Below, piece by piece: positions 17,901-26,051 of a DNA stretch of 63,334 nucleotides. Position numbers and translations under genes: made by a program. This DNA is from Candidatus Latescibacterota bacterium (GTDB lineage Bacteria > Latescibacterota > UBA2968 > UBA8231): contig JAJEFJ010000072.1 of NCBI GenBank assembly GCA_022820485.1, forward strand, positions 1 through 63,334. The letters are read 5' to 3'. Position 1 is the stretch's first letter. Every line of letters begins with the position of its first letter. The notes under the pieces are model-generated. The model saw only the letters and a list, made by a program, of their open reading frames with translations, did no database searches and had not been told where the DNA came from.

Positions 17901-18640
17901 CGATAGCAAGCTACTGATTTGCCCTGACCGGTCCCTGCTACTAAGAAGGTTACGTCGCGATGAAGACTTAATGCGAGAGTCTCGTCGAGGGCACGCGGTA
18001 TCCAAGCTTCGGCATCGTCAATCGGACGATTAATCTCCAAGCTCTTGAGTGAAAGTTCGTGGAGCAATTCGGGAGAAAGGAGTTCCTGCTCAATTTGCAG
18101 AAATTGGCGTCGAATCCAATGGCCAACCGGGTAATTATCCAGAAAGTGCGCGAGCCTTGAGCATGACCAAAGATCAATTTCAATGTCGTGGACGTGTCTC
18201 GCGGCTTCGACTTCGCTTATGACCGTTTCAGAAGGTTCTCGATTGGTTGTCAAAACCAAGGTGGCCCGTAAATCTGGAACCTTTTTTCGTTCTTCCGCCA
18301 CTATTTTGGCTGTCTTGATAAAATCTCCAGGAGGCGTCGATGATTTCTTCGATTTATCAGGAAGTGTCGCTGCATCTGGATCGTATAGCCATTTCCTTTT
18401 TAGACCATTACGCGCAGAAGTCGTATGATGAACCGCGATTAGGTGTGGTGGTCTAGCTCCAGAGATAAAGCAGATTCCGTCCAAGGGAGCCTTAACAGGC
18501 CTGCCATCAACATTGATGCCTGTTTGAACGAGCGACTTATAAAGTGGGTCGGCTTCACGCAGGATAGTCGTAGCAAGACGCTCAAACAGTCCCTCGTCGG
18601 TGATAGATGCAAGAGCTTGTATAGTTCTATCAGCGTTCAT
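14936..18640 (-). CDS. large STAND P-loop NTPase, Avs-like architecture
   Basis: A 1234-aa protein with three parts. Residues 1-180 resemble a restriction-endonuclease-like fold (strand-rich APLDGICFISG, then LIAVHHTTSA where an ExK motif would be expected). Residues 225-500 form a STAND NTPase with Walker A GTGQGKS at 236-242 and Walker B LLLVVEDINRAD near 310. The rest is helical and repeat-like, probably the sensor. This order is that of antiviral STAND (Avs) proteins, which recognise phage terminase or portal and then activate an N-terminal effector. The HHT in place of ExK may mean a divergent or inactive nuclease. No clear ribosome site precedes the ATG at 18640. The Avs relation is inferred from architecture. 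Confidence 0.65.
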   Translation of the reverse strand: MNADRTIQALASITDEGLFERLATTILREADPLYKSLVQTGINVDGRPVKAPLDGICFISGARPPHLIAVHHTTSARNGLKRKWLYDPDAATLPDKSKKSSTPPGDFIKTAKIVAEERKKVPDLRATLVLTTNREPSETVISEVEAARHVHDIEIDLWSCSRLAHFLDNYPVGHWIRRQFLQIEQELLSPELLHELSLKSLEINRPIDDAEAWIPRALDETLALSLHRDVTFLVAGTGQGKSVACYRRLVSHVQAGGFGLVLSHDVVAEAMTLDQAIANTLRQLYPALASDEETALSICSPERPLLLVVEDINRADRTQFLAEKIARWSHTQADTKDKKSETEDKSSWETKWHLLCPLWPETLALLGDQARKSIEPLLVSAGSFSENEGRDAVLARARLVDNELSPLSALSISESLGHDPLLIALYDFDNTPDPSQVIGQFVDASLSRTAAAAKDHPSAEYRKALRVLAEGMLVHRQIDPHWINVSDWEDVQGEPSHLISRIAYDGELIRLTDSTVNQRLVFRHDRVRDWILADAVVELERRNALPTCIVAEPYYAEVIGAVLFSSSLGSSFLRRVAKANPLALFHALRLFGDTTQSSYNAILQAIDSWLDNPAMHNRSNLCLRLEALAMLAETDSHHIPLIVRKFPDRTFSTQLARLRNGDTSGGIELCVTLGPGISDSWRDVQIEHAKLRHGTKLSRDLDDLLRRDDLNGSIRFGALRLAGHIGDPSLAHAIETCWNIDDEKLNHLAEYLWAFGQCCGNEPARFLGPVCDAWAALPDEPKSEGESSPREDLAAYELRFAFRRWPPHTAIDYFVQRATHDNLKWPITVMLNGIDHPKALEFVVQELAAVRRQIEGTESFSYFTFKTEDEWRRAQEEGRPMSDESREFLLRLWLDDENDKFLRTEAFSLWAATKRDDDLNVLRTVSVPDELAGRIFAQRLVCGDRQAIPAMIDKLRTNDNDYWWRFGRYLWTPELTDELDRFLVNRGEQAKRVWFEHCAADRITSDLIIRLPTEDAERLLLKHWNHLCFSAYFFQAALYVATNPLLKVASAAHRDCPKPVRLMMLWGMRLRTEGHPGLNRENQVLALTPYLDLLFDMDILILWEECNHRGWFATRKKLLDSRLKPPFAQRIWNLDCAIKELDSMVEKKRQYWIGPWIDQSLKTGVSWSEILAALIAWLDDRQSLEALEIVASAIARRGVRKDLSLLRTYEGMSENRVKELIHDAEFAVQRRTLS

Positions 18641-18662
18641 TTTTTACAATCTAACCCCCGAG

Positions 18663-18922
18663 TTACCATGGGACGCCCAGCCGATGCAGCGCCTGATGCC
18701 CAATACGCACTAACCACGGCTGTGCATCTGGACAACGCGCAAAGAGTTGGTCGGAGGCGGCAAGGGGATCGTCCCCCACCTCGAACTCGCCCGTCTCAAT
18801 ATCAATCGCCACGATCCTGCCTCTGTTGCCTTCTTCCACCTGCGGCCTCACTCGTTGCTCATAGAGCGCCTGACCACGCCGGGCGAACTCCTCTTTGCTA
18901 TAACGCGGCTGTCGTATCCCAT
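18663..18922 (-). pseudogene. small conserved protein gene broken by a frameshift
   Basis: The ATG at 18922, with AAGGAG upstream, starts MGYDSRV. The frame then has to slip by one base near 18900 to continue YSKEEFARRGQALYEQRV, then GRIVAIDIETGEFEVGDD and RCPDAQPWLVRIGH up to TAA at 18663. The restored protein of about 86 aa is a small conserved hypothetical that often neighbours toxin-like kinases. One missing base explains the break. A sequencing or assembly slip is the alternative. Confidence 0.55.
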
Positions 18923-19020
18923 GCTGTGCTCCTTATTGTCCGTAGGCTCTTGAGCCGTGTTGCGAACTCGCCCGCACCGTTTGGCCCAGCAATGATCAGT
19001 ATCCTTTTGGAAGCCGTCAT
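18898..19020 (-). pseudogene. remnant of a zeta-toxin-like P-loop kinase
   Basis: From the ATG at 19020 the frame gives MTASKRILIIAGPNGAG, the typical opening and Walker A start of zeta-toxin-like kinases, which normally continue GKTT and run to about 200 aa. Here GPNGAG jumps to EFATRLKSL and stops at 18898, so nearly all of the gene has been deleted. It begins 4 nt after the end of the broken AAA ATPase gene and overlaps the start of the next small gene, so the three once formed one unit. Confidence 0.6.
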
Positions 19021-19024
19021 CCGC

Positions 19025-19272
19025 TCACATTCCCCACACCGTGACCGGTGCGCCGCCTTCAGTTTCCTCGCGGCGATACACCTTGTCGTCCCACGACTTG
19101 CCCTCGCTGCGGTCGAAGAGCACGAGGTGCCCTTCTGCCGTAGTGCAGCGGTCCATGTAGGTGCGCGTCTGCTCCAGCCCTTCGCGCAGCGTCTGCTCCA
19201 GCCCCCGATGCAGTACCTTGCACTCAATGACGACCTTCTGCGTCTTGCCGCGATCTTCGCCCACTGGCCATA
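19025..19272 (-). pseudogene. C-terminal fragment of an AAA ATPase, PD-(D/E)XK-like end
   Basis: The frame reads WPVGEDRGKTQKVVIECKV and ends VTVWGM-TGA at 19025. KVVIECKV is the E-x-K element of a PD-(D/E)XK-type domain. It is the missing end of the ATPase at 20431-21783: removing the IS and one TA joins the codons GAT TTG CTG CTA to TGG CCA GTG in frame, giving an uninterrupted protein of about 532 aa. This fragment has no start of its own. Confidence 0.85.
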
Positions 19273-19346
19273 TTAATAGTTACCAAAAAGTCCGTTGACA
19301 CTTTTCCCTTGTCCTCTCAGCTTAGTTGTATGCTTGGAGGCCATTT

Positions 19347-19880
19347 ATGACTCAGTTTTCTCTTACCCGCCGCGAGCGCCGCTTGTTAGAGGCGTTGGTC
19401 GTCCAAACCACGGATGCGACGGTCTTACGTCGAGCGCAAGCCCTGCTTTGGGTGGCGGCAGGCGATTCGGTAACGGATGTTGCTCAACGTCTGTGTGTTA
19501 CGCGTCAAGCCATCTATAAATGGCTCCGGCTGTTTGAGCAATCGTCGATCTCGAATCTGGCGACGCGCCTTCAAGCCGCCCCCCGCAGTGGACGACCGGG
19601 TACCGTAAAAGGCGTGATTGAGCCGCTGCTAGACGAAGTCATCGATCATGATCCTCGTCTTTTCGGCCTCAATTCAACGGTATGGACCGCGTCGTTATTG
19701 GCGCAGTATCTACAAGCAGAGCATACCCTCTGCGTTTCGGTGTCCAGTGTCCGCCAAGCGCTGATCCGATTAGATATTAAATGGAAACGGCCTCGGCATA
19801 CCTTGTCCTTGCGCTCACCGACTTGGCGGCAAGCCAAAGGCGGGTTAAAAAGGGGCTGGCGACGCGGAAACGCACCGTAA
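19347..19880 (+). CDS. IS630 transposase, upstream frame (DNA-binding part)
   Basis: This frame encodes the N-terminal helix-turn-helix region (LTRRERRLLEALVVQTTDA, then DVAQRLCVTRQAIYKWLRLF) and the linker up to RPRHTLSLRSPTWRQAKGG. After codon 168 the frame runs out of family similarity and stops at 19880. At 19847-19851 there is a run of five A's (codons TTA AAA AGG). A -1 slip there gives TTA AAA AAG GGG CTG, continuing as GGLKKGLATRKRTVILMLDE in the second frame and making a 350-aa transposase of normal length. Confidence 0.85.
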   Translation: MTQFSLTRRERRLLEALVVQTTDATVLRRAQALLWVAAGDSVTDVAQRLCVTRQAIYKWLRLFEQSSISNLATRLQAAPRSGRPGTVKGVIEPLLDEVIDHDPRLFGLNSTVWTASLLAQYLQAEHTLCVSVSSVRQALIRLDIKWKRPRHTLSLRSPTWRQAKGGLKRGWRRGNAP

Positions 19881-20398
19881 TCCTCATGCTGGATGAAGTC
19901 ATTCTCACCCAAACGCCGCCGTTGTATAGTTGTTATGGGCGCAAGGGCCAACCGGTGCAGGTGCCGATCACCGGCCAGCGCGCCAAACGGATTCTTCACG
20001 GTGCGCTTAACATCAAAAGTGGCGAGGTCGCGCTGCTGATTTCGCAGGAATGGACGCAAGATACCCACCAGATTTTTCTGCGTCTGATCCGCGCCCACTG
20101 GCGCGGATGGCAGATCGTCCTCTTTGAAGATCGTGGCTCGCCCCATACCGCGGAAGGCAGTTTGCGGTTGGCAGCCGACTTGAATATGGAAATTCGTCTC
20201 TTACCACGGGCAACCCCAGAGTTGAATGCGATGGATCATTTATGGCGTTGGGTCAAAGGACGCGGATTAGCTAACCAACCCACCGCCTCCATTGATGAGT
20301 CCGCTGATAGGGCCTGCCAGTATATCTGGCGATTGAGGCCGCAGGAGCGATTGCAAAAAGCGGGCGTCTACGCTGATAATTTCTGGCTGAACTCATAA
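19850..20398 (+). CDS. IS630 transposase, downstream frame (DDE catalytic part)
   Basis: The catalytic domain lies in the -1 frame. The three acidic residues are seen in ILMLDEV, in LFEDRGSPHT and in PELNAMDHLW, the DDE/D pattern of IS630. All catalytic residues are intact, so the element may still be active if frameshifting or a local start supplies the domain. An internal ATG at 19781 in this frame precedes the overlap, but lacks the DNA-binding part. Confidence 0.85.
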   Translation, partial: KGLATRKRTVILMLDEVILTQTPPLYSCYGRKGQPVQVPITGQRAKRILHGALNIKSGEVALLISQEWTQDTHQIFLRLIRAHWRGWQIVLFEDRGSPHTAEGSLRLAADLNMEIRLLPRATPELNAMDHLWRWVKGRGLANQPTASIDESADRACQYIWRLRPQERLQKAGVYADNFWLNS

Positions 20399-20430
20399 AC
20401 CTTGTGTAAACAAACTTTTTGGCACCTACT

Positions 20431-21783
20431 TAGCAGCAAATCCGTGCGCCCCCGACCCAAGCCATACTCGCGTTCGATCCGTCCGCCGCTGTTGACGATG
20501 CGCTGCAAGAACGCTTGGAGTAGCAACTGCGGCCCCGCCTCCTTGTACTGAAAACGCTCTACCCAATGTTCAGAATGCTCGCGGAAGAATTCTTGGAACG
20601 CGGCTAGTAGCTTGCCCATCTGTAAGGTGCCGTCGGTATCGACATACCAAGCCGGATCGTGATGGATCGACATTTCCTGTGTGGTGTAGGTGAGGTCACG
20701 CGGGATGACCTCGCGGTAGATGGGGTTGGCGATGGCAACGGGTTTGCCGAGGCCGACCAGACCAAGATCGCGCACGTACTGGAGGTCGTCGTCTGCAAGC
20801 GCGGTGGTGGCGGTGCCGCTCAGCAGCGGCTCGACCACCCGCCGCACCCGTTCCTCTTGCAGCTTGTCGGTGAGTTGGTCCAGATGCGTCTCGCGGCGCA
20901 GGATCAACTGCTCGCGGGCGTCTTGAATGGCGTCGGCGGTGATGGCTTGGTTGCGGTCGCGGCCGGCCTTGTTGCCCCAGCAGGCTTCGTAGGCCAAGGC
21001 GTTGACCAGCCACGGCTGGCCCTGAGTCAATTCCCAGACATCTCGTCGGGCCTCGTCCGTGAACACTTGGCCGGTCTCCTCGGTGTGCTGTGTCAACAGC
21101 GATTCGACCTCGTCGTGCGAGAAGTCGCCCAAGCGCAGGGATTCGGCGCGGATGTTGAAGGCACTGCCCCCGGCAATGATGGCGTTTTCAGCAGACGAGC
21201 GGATGCGGTAGTCGCGCACATCGCGCACCCCGCAGAGGATCACGCTTCGGGGAAAGCGGCGTGGGCGCTCTGGGTAGCCAGCTCGCAGTTGCCGCAGTAC
21301 GGATAGCAGGGTGTCGCCGATCAGTGCGTCAATCTCGTCGATCATCAGCACCAGCGGCTTTGGATCCGCGGCCGCCCAGCAGGCAAGGGTCTCCCCCAGT
21401 GCGTCGTTAGGACCCGCGTCGTCGAGAATACCGCGCCATACGTCGGTGACGAACAAGTCGTCGAGCGCGTGGCGTGCTGCACGAGCCAATGCGCTGAGAA
21501 TCGCCTGAATGGCCGCGGCCACATCCTCCCGCGCCGATTGGCCGACCTCGACATTGACGTACACGCAGCGGAACTCGCCGCTGGCGTTTAATTGATCCCG
21601 CAAGGCGAACAACGCCGATGTTTTGCCCGTCTGGCGCGGCGCGTGTAGGACGAAGTACTTCCGCTGCCGGATGAGCAGCAGGAGGTCGTCGACGTCGAGC
21701 CGCGCTAGAGGCGATATGTGGTAGTGTATTTCCGTCTTGATGGGACCGGCAGTGTTGAAGAAACGCATGGTTGTTGTCGTCAT
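20431..21783 (-). pseudogene. N-terminal part of an AAA ATPase, interrupted by IS630
   Basis: The ATG at 21783 has AAGGAG seven bases upstream. The 451 codons up to the insertion contain MRFFNTAGPIKTEIHYHI, Walker A HAPRQTGKTSALF, Walker B PLVLMIDEIDALIG and a winged-helix-like region. This is the common ATP-binding family with a C-terminal PD-(D/E)XK-type domain. The insertion follows GRTDLLL, and translation would run on into the IS to a stop at 20368, adding an unrelated tail (SRCQKVCLHK...). The ATPase core is whole but the nuclease-like end is lost, so activity is doubtful. Confidence 0.85.
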
Positions 21784-21800
21784 GTTACGACTCCTTGCTG

Positions 21801-21850
21801 GTAAGGGTCCTGCCGGCTGTCGGGCCACCAGTGCCGCCAGGACCGCTTAC
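21801..21850. repeat. imperfect inverted repeat between ATPase and helicase genes
   Basis: Arms GTAAGGGTCCTG (21801-21812) and CAGGACCGCTTAC (21838-21850) pair with one bulge and enclose 25 bases that are themselves GC-rich. It sits in the 101-bp gap after the helicase stop. A hairpin of this kind could attenuate or stabilise the message. No T-run is present. Confidence 0.4.
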
Positions 21851-21884
21851 CTCACAATTTCCCCTATGAGTTTGATTCGTGCAA

Positions 21885-24800
21885 TCACTCGGCTGCCTCT
21901 ATGACATCCCCTAAGTTGATAATGTAGGCGATAGACTCGCGGCTCCTGACAAGCAGCTTGGCAAACGGGTCGCGCACCCGCATCAAACGCGGGTGAGACG
22001 TGGCGCAGTCAAAGACGACGTAGAGCCAGTATTCGTCGCGGAGATTGCAAGCCTTGGCCCATTCATTATCACTCATTTCAATGCCGCCGGTACCAGCCCG
22101 TCCCTTGACTTCTATGGCGCGTCGTGCTTCTCCGGCGCGGCGAGAAAGCAGATCGAAGCCCGGCCAGTCGGTCAGCCCAGCGCGCCGCGCCAATTCGGGC
22201 CGCGAAACATCCTGCACCTCAGCGCCGAAGCCCTTCTCATAATCGGCAGCTACCTCCACGGCAATGGCTTCGACATCGGCATCGTAGCGCTCAGCCTCCT
22301 CGGAATCTTGGGTCGGCACCACGAGGGCGTGAACGAGGAACTCGATCTCACCGACCTGGATGAGGTCTGGTTCGGCTTGCAGTTCAGCGAGGCGATGATT
22401 GCGGGAAGCCGTTAAGCTTCGCTGCCGTTCCTTGACCTTGGAGAGTTCCCCTTGGGCGCGGCGATTACCATCGCGGACCATTTTGCTAAGGTGGGATCGG
22501 ATGGCCGCAAGTTCAGCAGCCTGAAAATCGAAGCCGCGATTGACAAACTTTAGGCGTGCGGGCAGATCGTCGAGGCGGCGTTGGCGATGGGCTTGTACGA
22601 TGCGCTCGCTCACTTCCTCGCGGACGAACTGGTCAGCATTAGCGACCATGTTGCGAGCCAGAGTAGCCAGTGGCACCCGGCTCGGCGCAAAGCCGTGAGC
22701 ACCTCTGAGCAAAAGCAGATGCTCGACCGGACATTCCTCTGCCGTGCCGTCGCTCAATTGACGCAGCCCAATCAGGCGCGATTCGAGAGGCTGCGGATCG
22801 GTCGGTCCTGCGTTGTCTTGGCTGTGTTGTTCGACGGCAATCAGTACGATATAAAATAGATATGCCTCGGTCGCATAAGGGTCGGTAAACACGGCACCCT
22901 TGAGCCCGTCGCGCCCGAAGCGACTCAGGACCGTGGCTGAGAGGCCGTCGAACACCGGCTCGCCGGGGTGCATCCAGACCGCGTTTTCGTGGTCCGCTGG
23001 TTTGTACACCGTCAGCCGCTCGCGCGCTTCCTCGGAATAGACCTCAAGTGCGGGCAACAAGGCATCAGCTGCGCGGGGTCGGTCGGGCACCAGCGCAAAA
23101 GTGGCTGCTAAGTCGCCCTCGATGCGCAAGTCGAGCAGGGGCGCGGCTCGCTCCACAAAACGACGCACGTATCCGGGCAGCAATCGGCGATAATTTTCCT
23201 GCTCTACTTCGTCGTTGAGATGCGCCAGTCGTTGGCGTACCTCGCCGCCTTCTCCAAAGAGTACCCGCTCCCGCTCCGCAAGAGCTTGAACTTGTTGCTC
23301 CGTAAGGTCACCCTCCAAGCTCTCGGCAACGATGTCGGCGTCTCCAGTGACTGCCTGCTCCAGATAGTCCCGCATGGACAGCCCCTCAAACAGACGGCCC
23401 ACCACATCGAACACCTTATCGGATTGAAGCTGACGGCGGATCGCTTCGAGCTTGTCGAGCAAGATCTTCAGCACTCGCCCCTCGCGCGTACCGCCAGCCA
23501 CCAAATTGACGATGACCACTGGATCGTGCTGCTGGCCGTAGCGATGGATGCGGCCCATCCGCTGTTCGAGCCGCGCCGGGTTCCAGGGGATGTCGTAGTT
23601 CACCATCAGCCAGCAGAATTGCAGATTGATCCCCTCGCCAGCGGCGTCGGTGGCCACTAGATAATTGGCCTCGCCTTCCGCTGCTGGTCGGCGAAAAAAC
23701 TCGACTTGGCGCTCGCGTTCTTGGTAGGGTAGGCCGCCATGGATTAGGGCAACTTGACCGGTGAAGCCTAGCCCTTCGAGCCGGCGCACCAAAAATTCCG
23801 CAGTATCGCGGTGCTCGGTGAAGATGATGAGCTTCTCGTCGAGGTATTGCGGATCGCTGAGCACCTCGCGCAACTTCTCAAATTTGGATTCCTCGCTGGT
23901 GTTGAACAGGCTCTGTGCCTTGTTGAACAACGCTTCGACTGTGAGACGCTCTACCTCCAGCTCGCTGAGGTTGACCGCGATGGTGCCGCTTAGGGCCTTG
24001 CTCTCAAACTCCTCGTGTTGCTCGCCTCCGTCCTCGCTTGCGGCGTCCTCATCAGCAGTCCGCGTTTCAAAGACGTCGTCGAGCTTGTCCAAGCTCCGTT
24101 GCTGGCGCATGAGTTGTTCTTCGGTGAGCCGCCCGTTCCGAATGTCGTCAATCAGCCCGGCGAGCTTCTCTTGGCGGCGCTCGAAGGAGCGCATGAGGGC
24201 GTAGGTGGAACTGGCGAGACGCCGCTGGAAGACGCTCATCGCCAAGCGGGCAGCGGAGCGGTTCAACATTCCGGCGCGATTGTAGTGATGCTGGAGGTAC
24301 TCGGTCGTCTCGTCGTAGAGCTCCTGTTCACTCTGCGGTCCCTGCGAAAGCTCATAGCTCAGGGTGGCGCAGTTTCGCTGTGGATACAGGGGAGAACCAT
24401 CGAAGCGGACCATTTCCTCTTTGGTCCGGCGGATGAAATGCCTCTGCCGAGAGTCGGGGGGAAAATCATTGAAAGCGTCGTAGGTCGAGAGCGCGTCCGG
24501 CAACAGCAGACGCCACAGGAAGTAGTAAGGATCGTCCTTGCCCATGTGTGGTGTGGCCGTTAGCAACAGCAGGTGTTGGGCCGACCAAGGAAGCTCCCAG
24601 CTTTCATCCTCTACCTCAGCACCGGCTAGGGCTTCCGCCAGCTTGTACCGATCCGTCTTGCGCACCCGAAAATCCGGCTGGCGATCCGCAGACAGCTTGT
24701 GCGCCTCGTCGAAGACGACGAGGTCGTAGGCCTCGGTTTGCAGGTCTTTGAGGTGGCCAAACATGCGTTCCCCGGCCAAGGTGTCAATGCTGACGATTAC

Positions 24801-25229
24801 TTGGTCGCTCTCTGGGCCGAGGAAGGGATTGCCGGCGCGTGCGTCTTCGCCGCTGACGATGCGGAACGGCAGGCGGAACAGAGTGCGCATCTCCCGCTCC
24901 CAGTTGCCGACCAAGCCAGCCGGCGGCACGATGAGCACGCGACGGATGAGGCGACGGGACAGCATCTCGCGCACGTATAGGCCCGTCATGATGGTCTTGC
25001 CGGCTCCTGCGTCGTCGGCCAGCAAGAATCGCAGGGGGGCCTGTTGCAGCATCTGCTCGTACACGGCAATCCGCTGATGCGGGAGCGGATCAATTAGCGA
25101 CGTTTCTGCGGCGAATGCCGAGTTAAAAAGGTGGCCATAGGCGAGACGATGCGCCTCGGCAACGGCCGAGACCGCATCCGGATCGGCAGAGAAGTCCATG
25201 CTCGGCGGCACCACAGAGTCTCTAGACAT
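21885..25229 (-). CDS. SNF2-type helicase with DUF3883-like C-terminal domain
   Basis: A 1114-aa superfamily-2 helicase. Walker A is ADDAGAGKTIM at about residues 71-81, motif II is VVFDEAHKLS near 150, motif III is LLTATPHMG near 195, and the C-terminal motifs are ATDAAGEGINLQF and RMGRIHRYGQ. The last 110 residues (GFDLLSRRAGEARRAIEVKGR) match the DUF3883 nuclease-like domain with E-x-K. The ATG at 25229 follows the permease stop by 5 nt. With the DUF1156 methylase and the DUF499 ATPase it makes the core of a modification-based defence system, in which it probably translocates on or degrades foreign DNA. Confidence 0.88.
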   Translation of the reverse strand: MSRDSVVPPSMDFSADPDAVSAVAEAHRLAYGHLFNSAFAAETSLIDPLPHQRIAVYEQMLQQAPLRFLLADDAGAGKTIMTGLYVREMLSRRLIRRVLIVPPAGLVGNWEREMRTLFRLPFRIVSGEDARAGNPFLGPESDQVIVSIDTLAGERMFGHLKDLQTEAYDLVVFDEAHKLSADRQPDFRVRKTDRYKLAEALAGAEVEDESWELPWSAQHLLLLTATPHMGKDDPYYFLWRLLLPDALSTYDAFNDFPPDSRQRHFIRRTKEEMVRFDGSPLYPQRNCATLSYELSQGPQSEQELYDETTEYLQHHYNRAGMLNRSAARLAMSVFQRRLASSTYALMRSFERRQEKLAGLIDDIRNGRLTEEQLMRQQRSLDKLDDVFETRTADEDAASEDGGEQHEEFESKALSGTIAVNLSELEVERLTVEALFNKAQSLFNTSEESKFEKLREVLSDPQYLDEKLIIFTEHRDTAEFLVRRLEGLGFTGQVALIHGGLPYQERERQVEFFRRPAAEGEANYLVATDAAGEGINLQFCWLMVNYDIPWNPARLEQRMGRIHRYGQQHDPVVIVNLVAGGTREGRVLKILLDKLEAIRRQLQSDKVFDVVGRLFEGLSMRDYLEQAVTGDADIVAESLEGDLTEQQVQALAERERVLFGEGGEVRQRLAHLNDEVEQENYRRLLPGYVRRFVERAAPLLDLRIEGDLAATFALVPDRPRAADALLPALEVYSEEARERLTVYKPADHENAVWMHPGEPVFDGLSATVLSRFGRDGLKGAVFTDPYATEAYLFYIVLIAVEQHSQDNAGPTDPQPLESRLIGLRQLSDGTAEECPVEHLLLLRGAHGFAPSRVPLATLARNMVANADQFVREEVSERIVQAHRQRRLDDLPARLKFVNRGFDFQAAELAAIRSHLSKMVRDGNRRAQGELSKVKERQRSLTASRNHRLAELQAEPDLIQVGEIEFLVHALVVPTQDSEEAERYDADVEAIAVEVAADYEKGFGAEVQDVSRPELARRAGLTDWPGFDLLSRRAGEARRAIEVKGRAGTGGIEMSDNEWAKACNLRDEYWLYVVFDCATSHPRLMRVRDPFAKLLVRSRESIAYIINLGDVIEAAE

Positions 25230-25234
25230 AATCC

Positions 25235-26050
25235 CTATTCCTTCACCGCACCTGCCGTCAGCCCCTGCGTGAAAAATCGCTGGGTGAAGAGGAAGAACAA
25301 TACCGTCGGCACCAAGGCGATGATCGAGGCTGCTGAGATGTAGCGCCAGTTGACGCCGAAGACGCCTTGGAGGCTGGCCAGCCCCAATTGCAGGGTGTAC
25401 AGTTCGCGGCTTTTGAGCACTACCAGCGGCCACAGGAAGTCGTTCCACTGGGCTACGAATGTAAACGCCGCCTGAGCGGCGAGAGCTGGTTTGACTAGGG
25501 GCATCATAATGCGCGCATAGATGGTCCACGGGCCGCAGCCGTCGATGCGCGCGGCGTCCTCTAAGTCGGTGGGAATGGTGGTGAAGGCTTGGCGCAGGAG
25601 GAAGATGCCAAAGGCGTTGACCGCCACTGGCAGGATGACGCCGGCGTATGAATCCACGAGGCCGAGCTTTAAGGTGACGATGAAGAGCGGGATTAAGAGG
25701 ACTTGGAACGGCACCATGGTCGTGGCCAGTATGCAGTAGAAAATGGCTTGGCGGCCGCGGAAATTCATGCGGGCAAGGGCGTAGCCGGCCAGCGAGCAGC
25801 ACGTCAAGTTGAGCAGGACCGTGGCGATGGCAATGTAGAAGGTGTTGAAGAGATAGCGCATAAACGGGAGGATGTTCCAAGCCTTGGCGAAGTTGCCCCA
25901 GACGATGGGATCGGGGATCCACTGCGGCGGATGGGCGAACAGATCGGCCGACTCGGCTTTGAGTGCGGTGGACAGCAGCCAAGCGAAAGGGGCGAGCAAG
26001 ACCGCGCCGACCGCGCAGAGGATTGCGTAGAGCAGAATGCGCTGGACCAT
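25235..26050 (-). CDS. carbohydrate ABC transporter permease (MalG type)
   Basis: A 271-aa inner-membrane permease with six predicted membrane spans and the cytoplasmic EAA loop LEDAARIDGCGPWTIYARIMMPLVKP (the EAA-x3-G site that docks the ATPase). The ATG at 26050 has GAGGAG upstream. It follows the MalF-type permease by one base and precedes the defence helicase by 5 nt. With the binding protein and MalF-type gene it forms an importer for an unknown sugar. The ATPase is not encoded here and is probably shared, as in many MsmK-type systems. Confidence 0.9.
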   Translation of the reverse strand: MVQRILLYAILCAVGAVLLAPFAWLLSTALKAESADLFAHPPQWIPDPIVWGNFAKAWNILPFMRYLFNTFYIAIATVLLNLTCCSLAGYALARMNFRGRQAIFYCILATTMVPFQVLLIPLFIVTLKLGLVDSYAGVILPVAVNAFGIFLLRQAFTTIPTDLEDAARIDGCGPWTIYARIMMPLVKPALAAQAAFTFVAQWNDFLWPLVVLKSRELYTLQLGLASLQGVFGVNWRYISAASIIALVPTVLFFLFTQRFFTQGLTAGAVKE

Positions 26051-26051
26051 C

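Larger units (their letters stand above)
19273..20430 (+). mobile_element. IS630-family insertion sequence, 1158 bp, TA target duplication
   Basis: Both ends are bordered by TA (19271-19272 and 20431-20432), the target duplication used by IS630/Tc1-type elements. Imperfect terminal inverted repeats share CCAAAAAGT and a following GTT-ACAC pattern (left from 19275, right from 20430 inward). The transposase is encoded in two overlapping frames. The element lies opposite in direction to the AAA ATPase gene it cuts. The exact left end is uncertain by 2 bp because the two arms are offset. Confidence 0.9.

Noticed and set aside
2415..25229. A complete BREX or DISARM system
   Set aside because: No PglZ, BrxL, DrmA, DrmB or DrmC-like protein is present. 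Only the methylase, ATPase and helicase theme is shared.
25230..25982. Long N-terminal extension of the helicase frame
   Set aside because: It is open only because it crosses the permease gene out of frame. The helicase family begins near the ATG at 25229.
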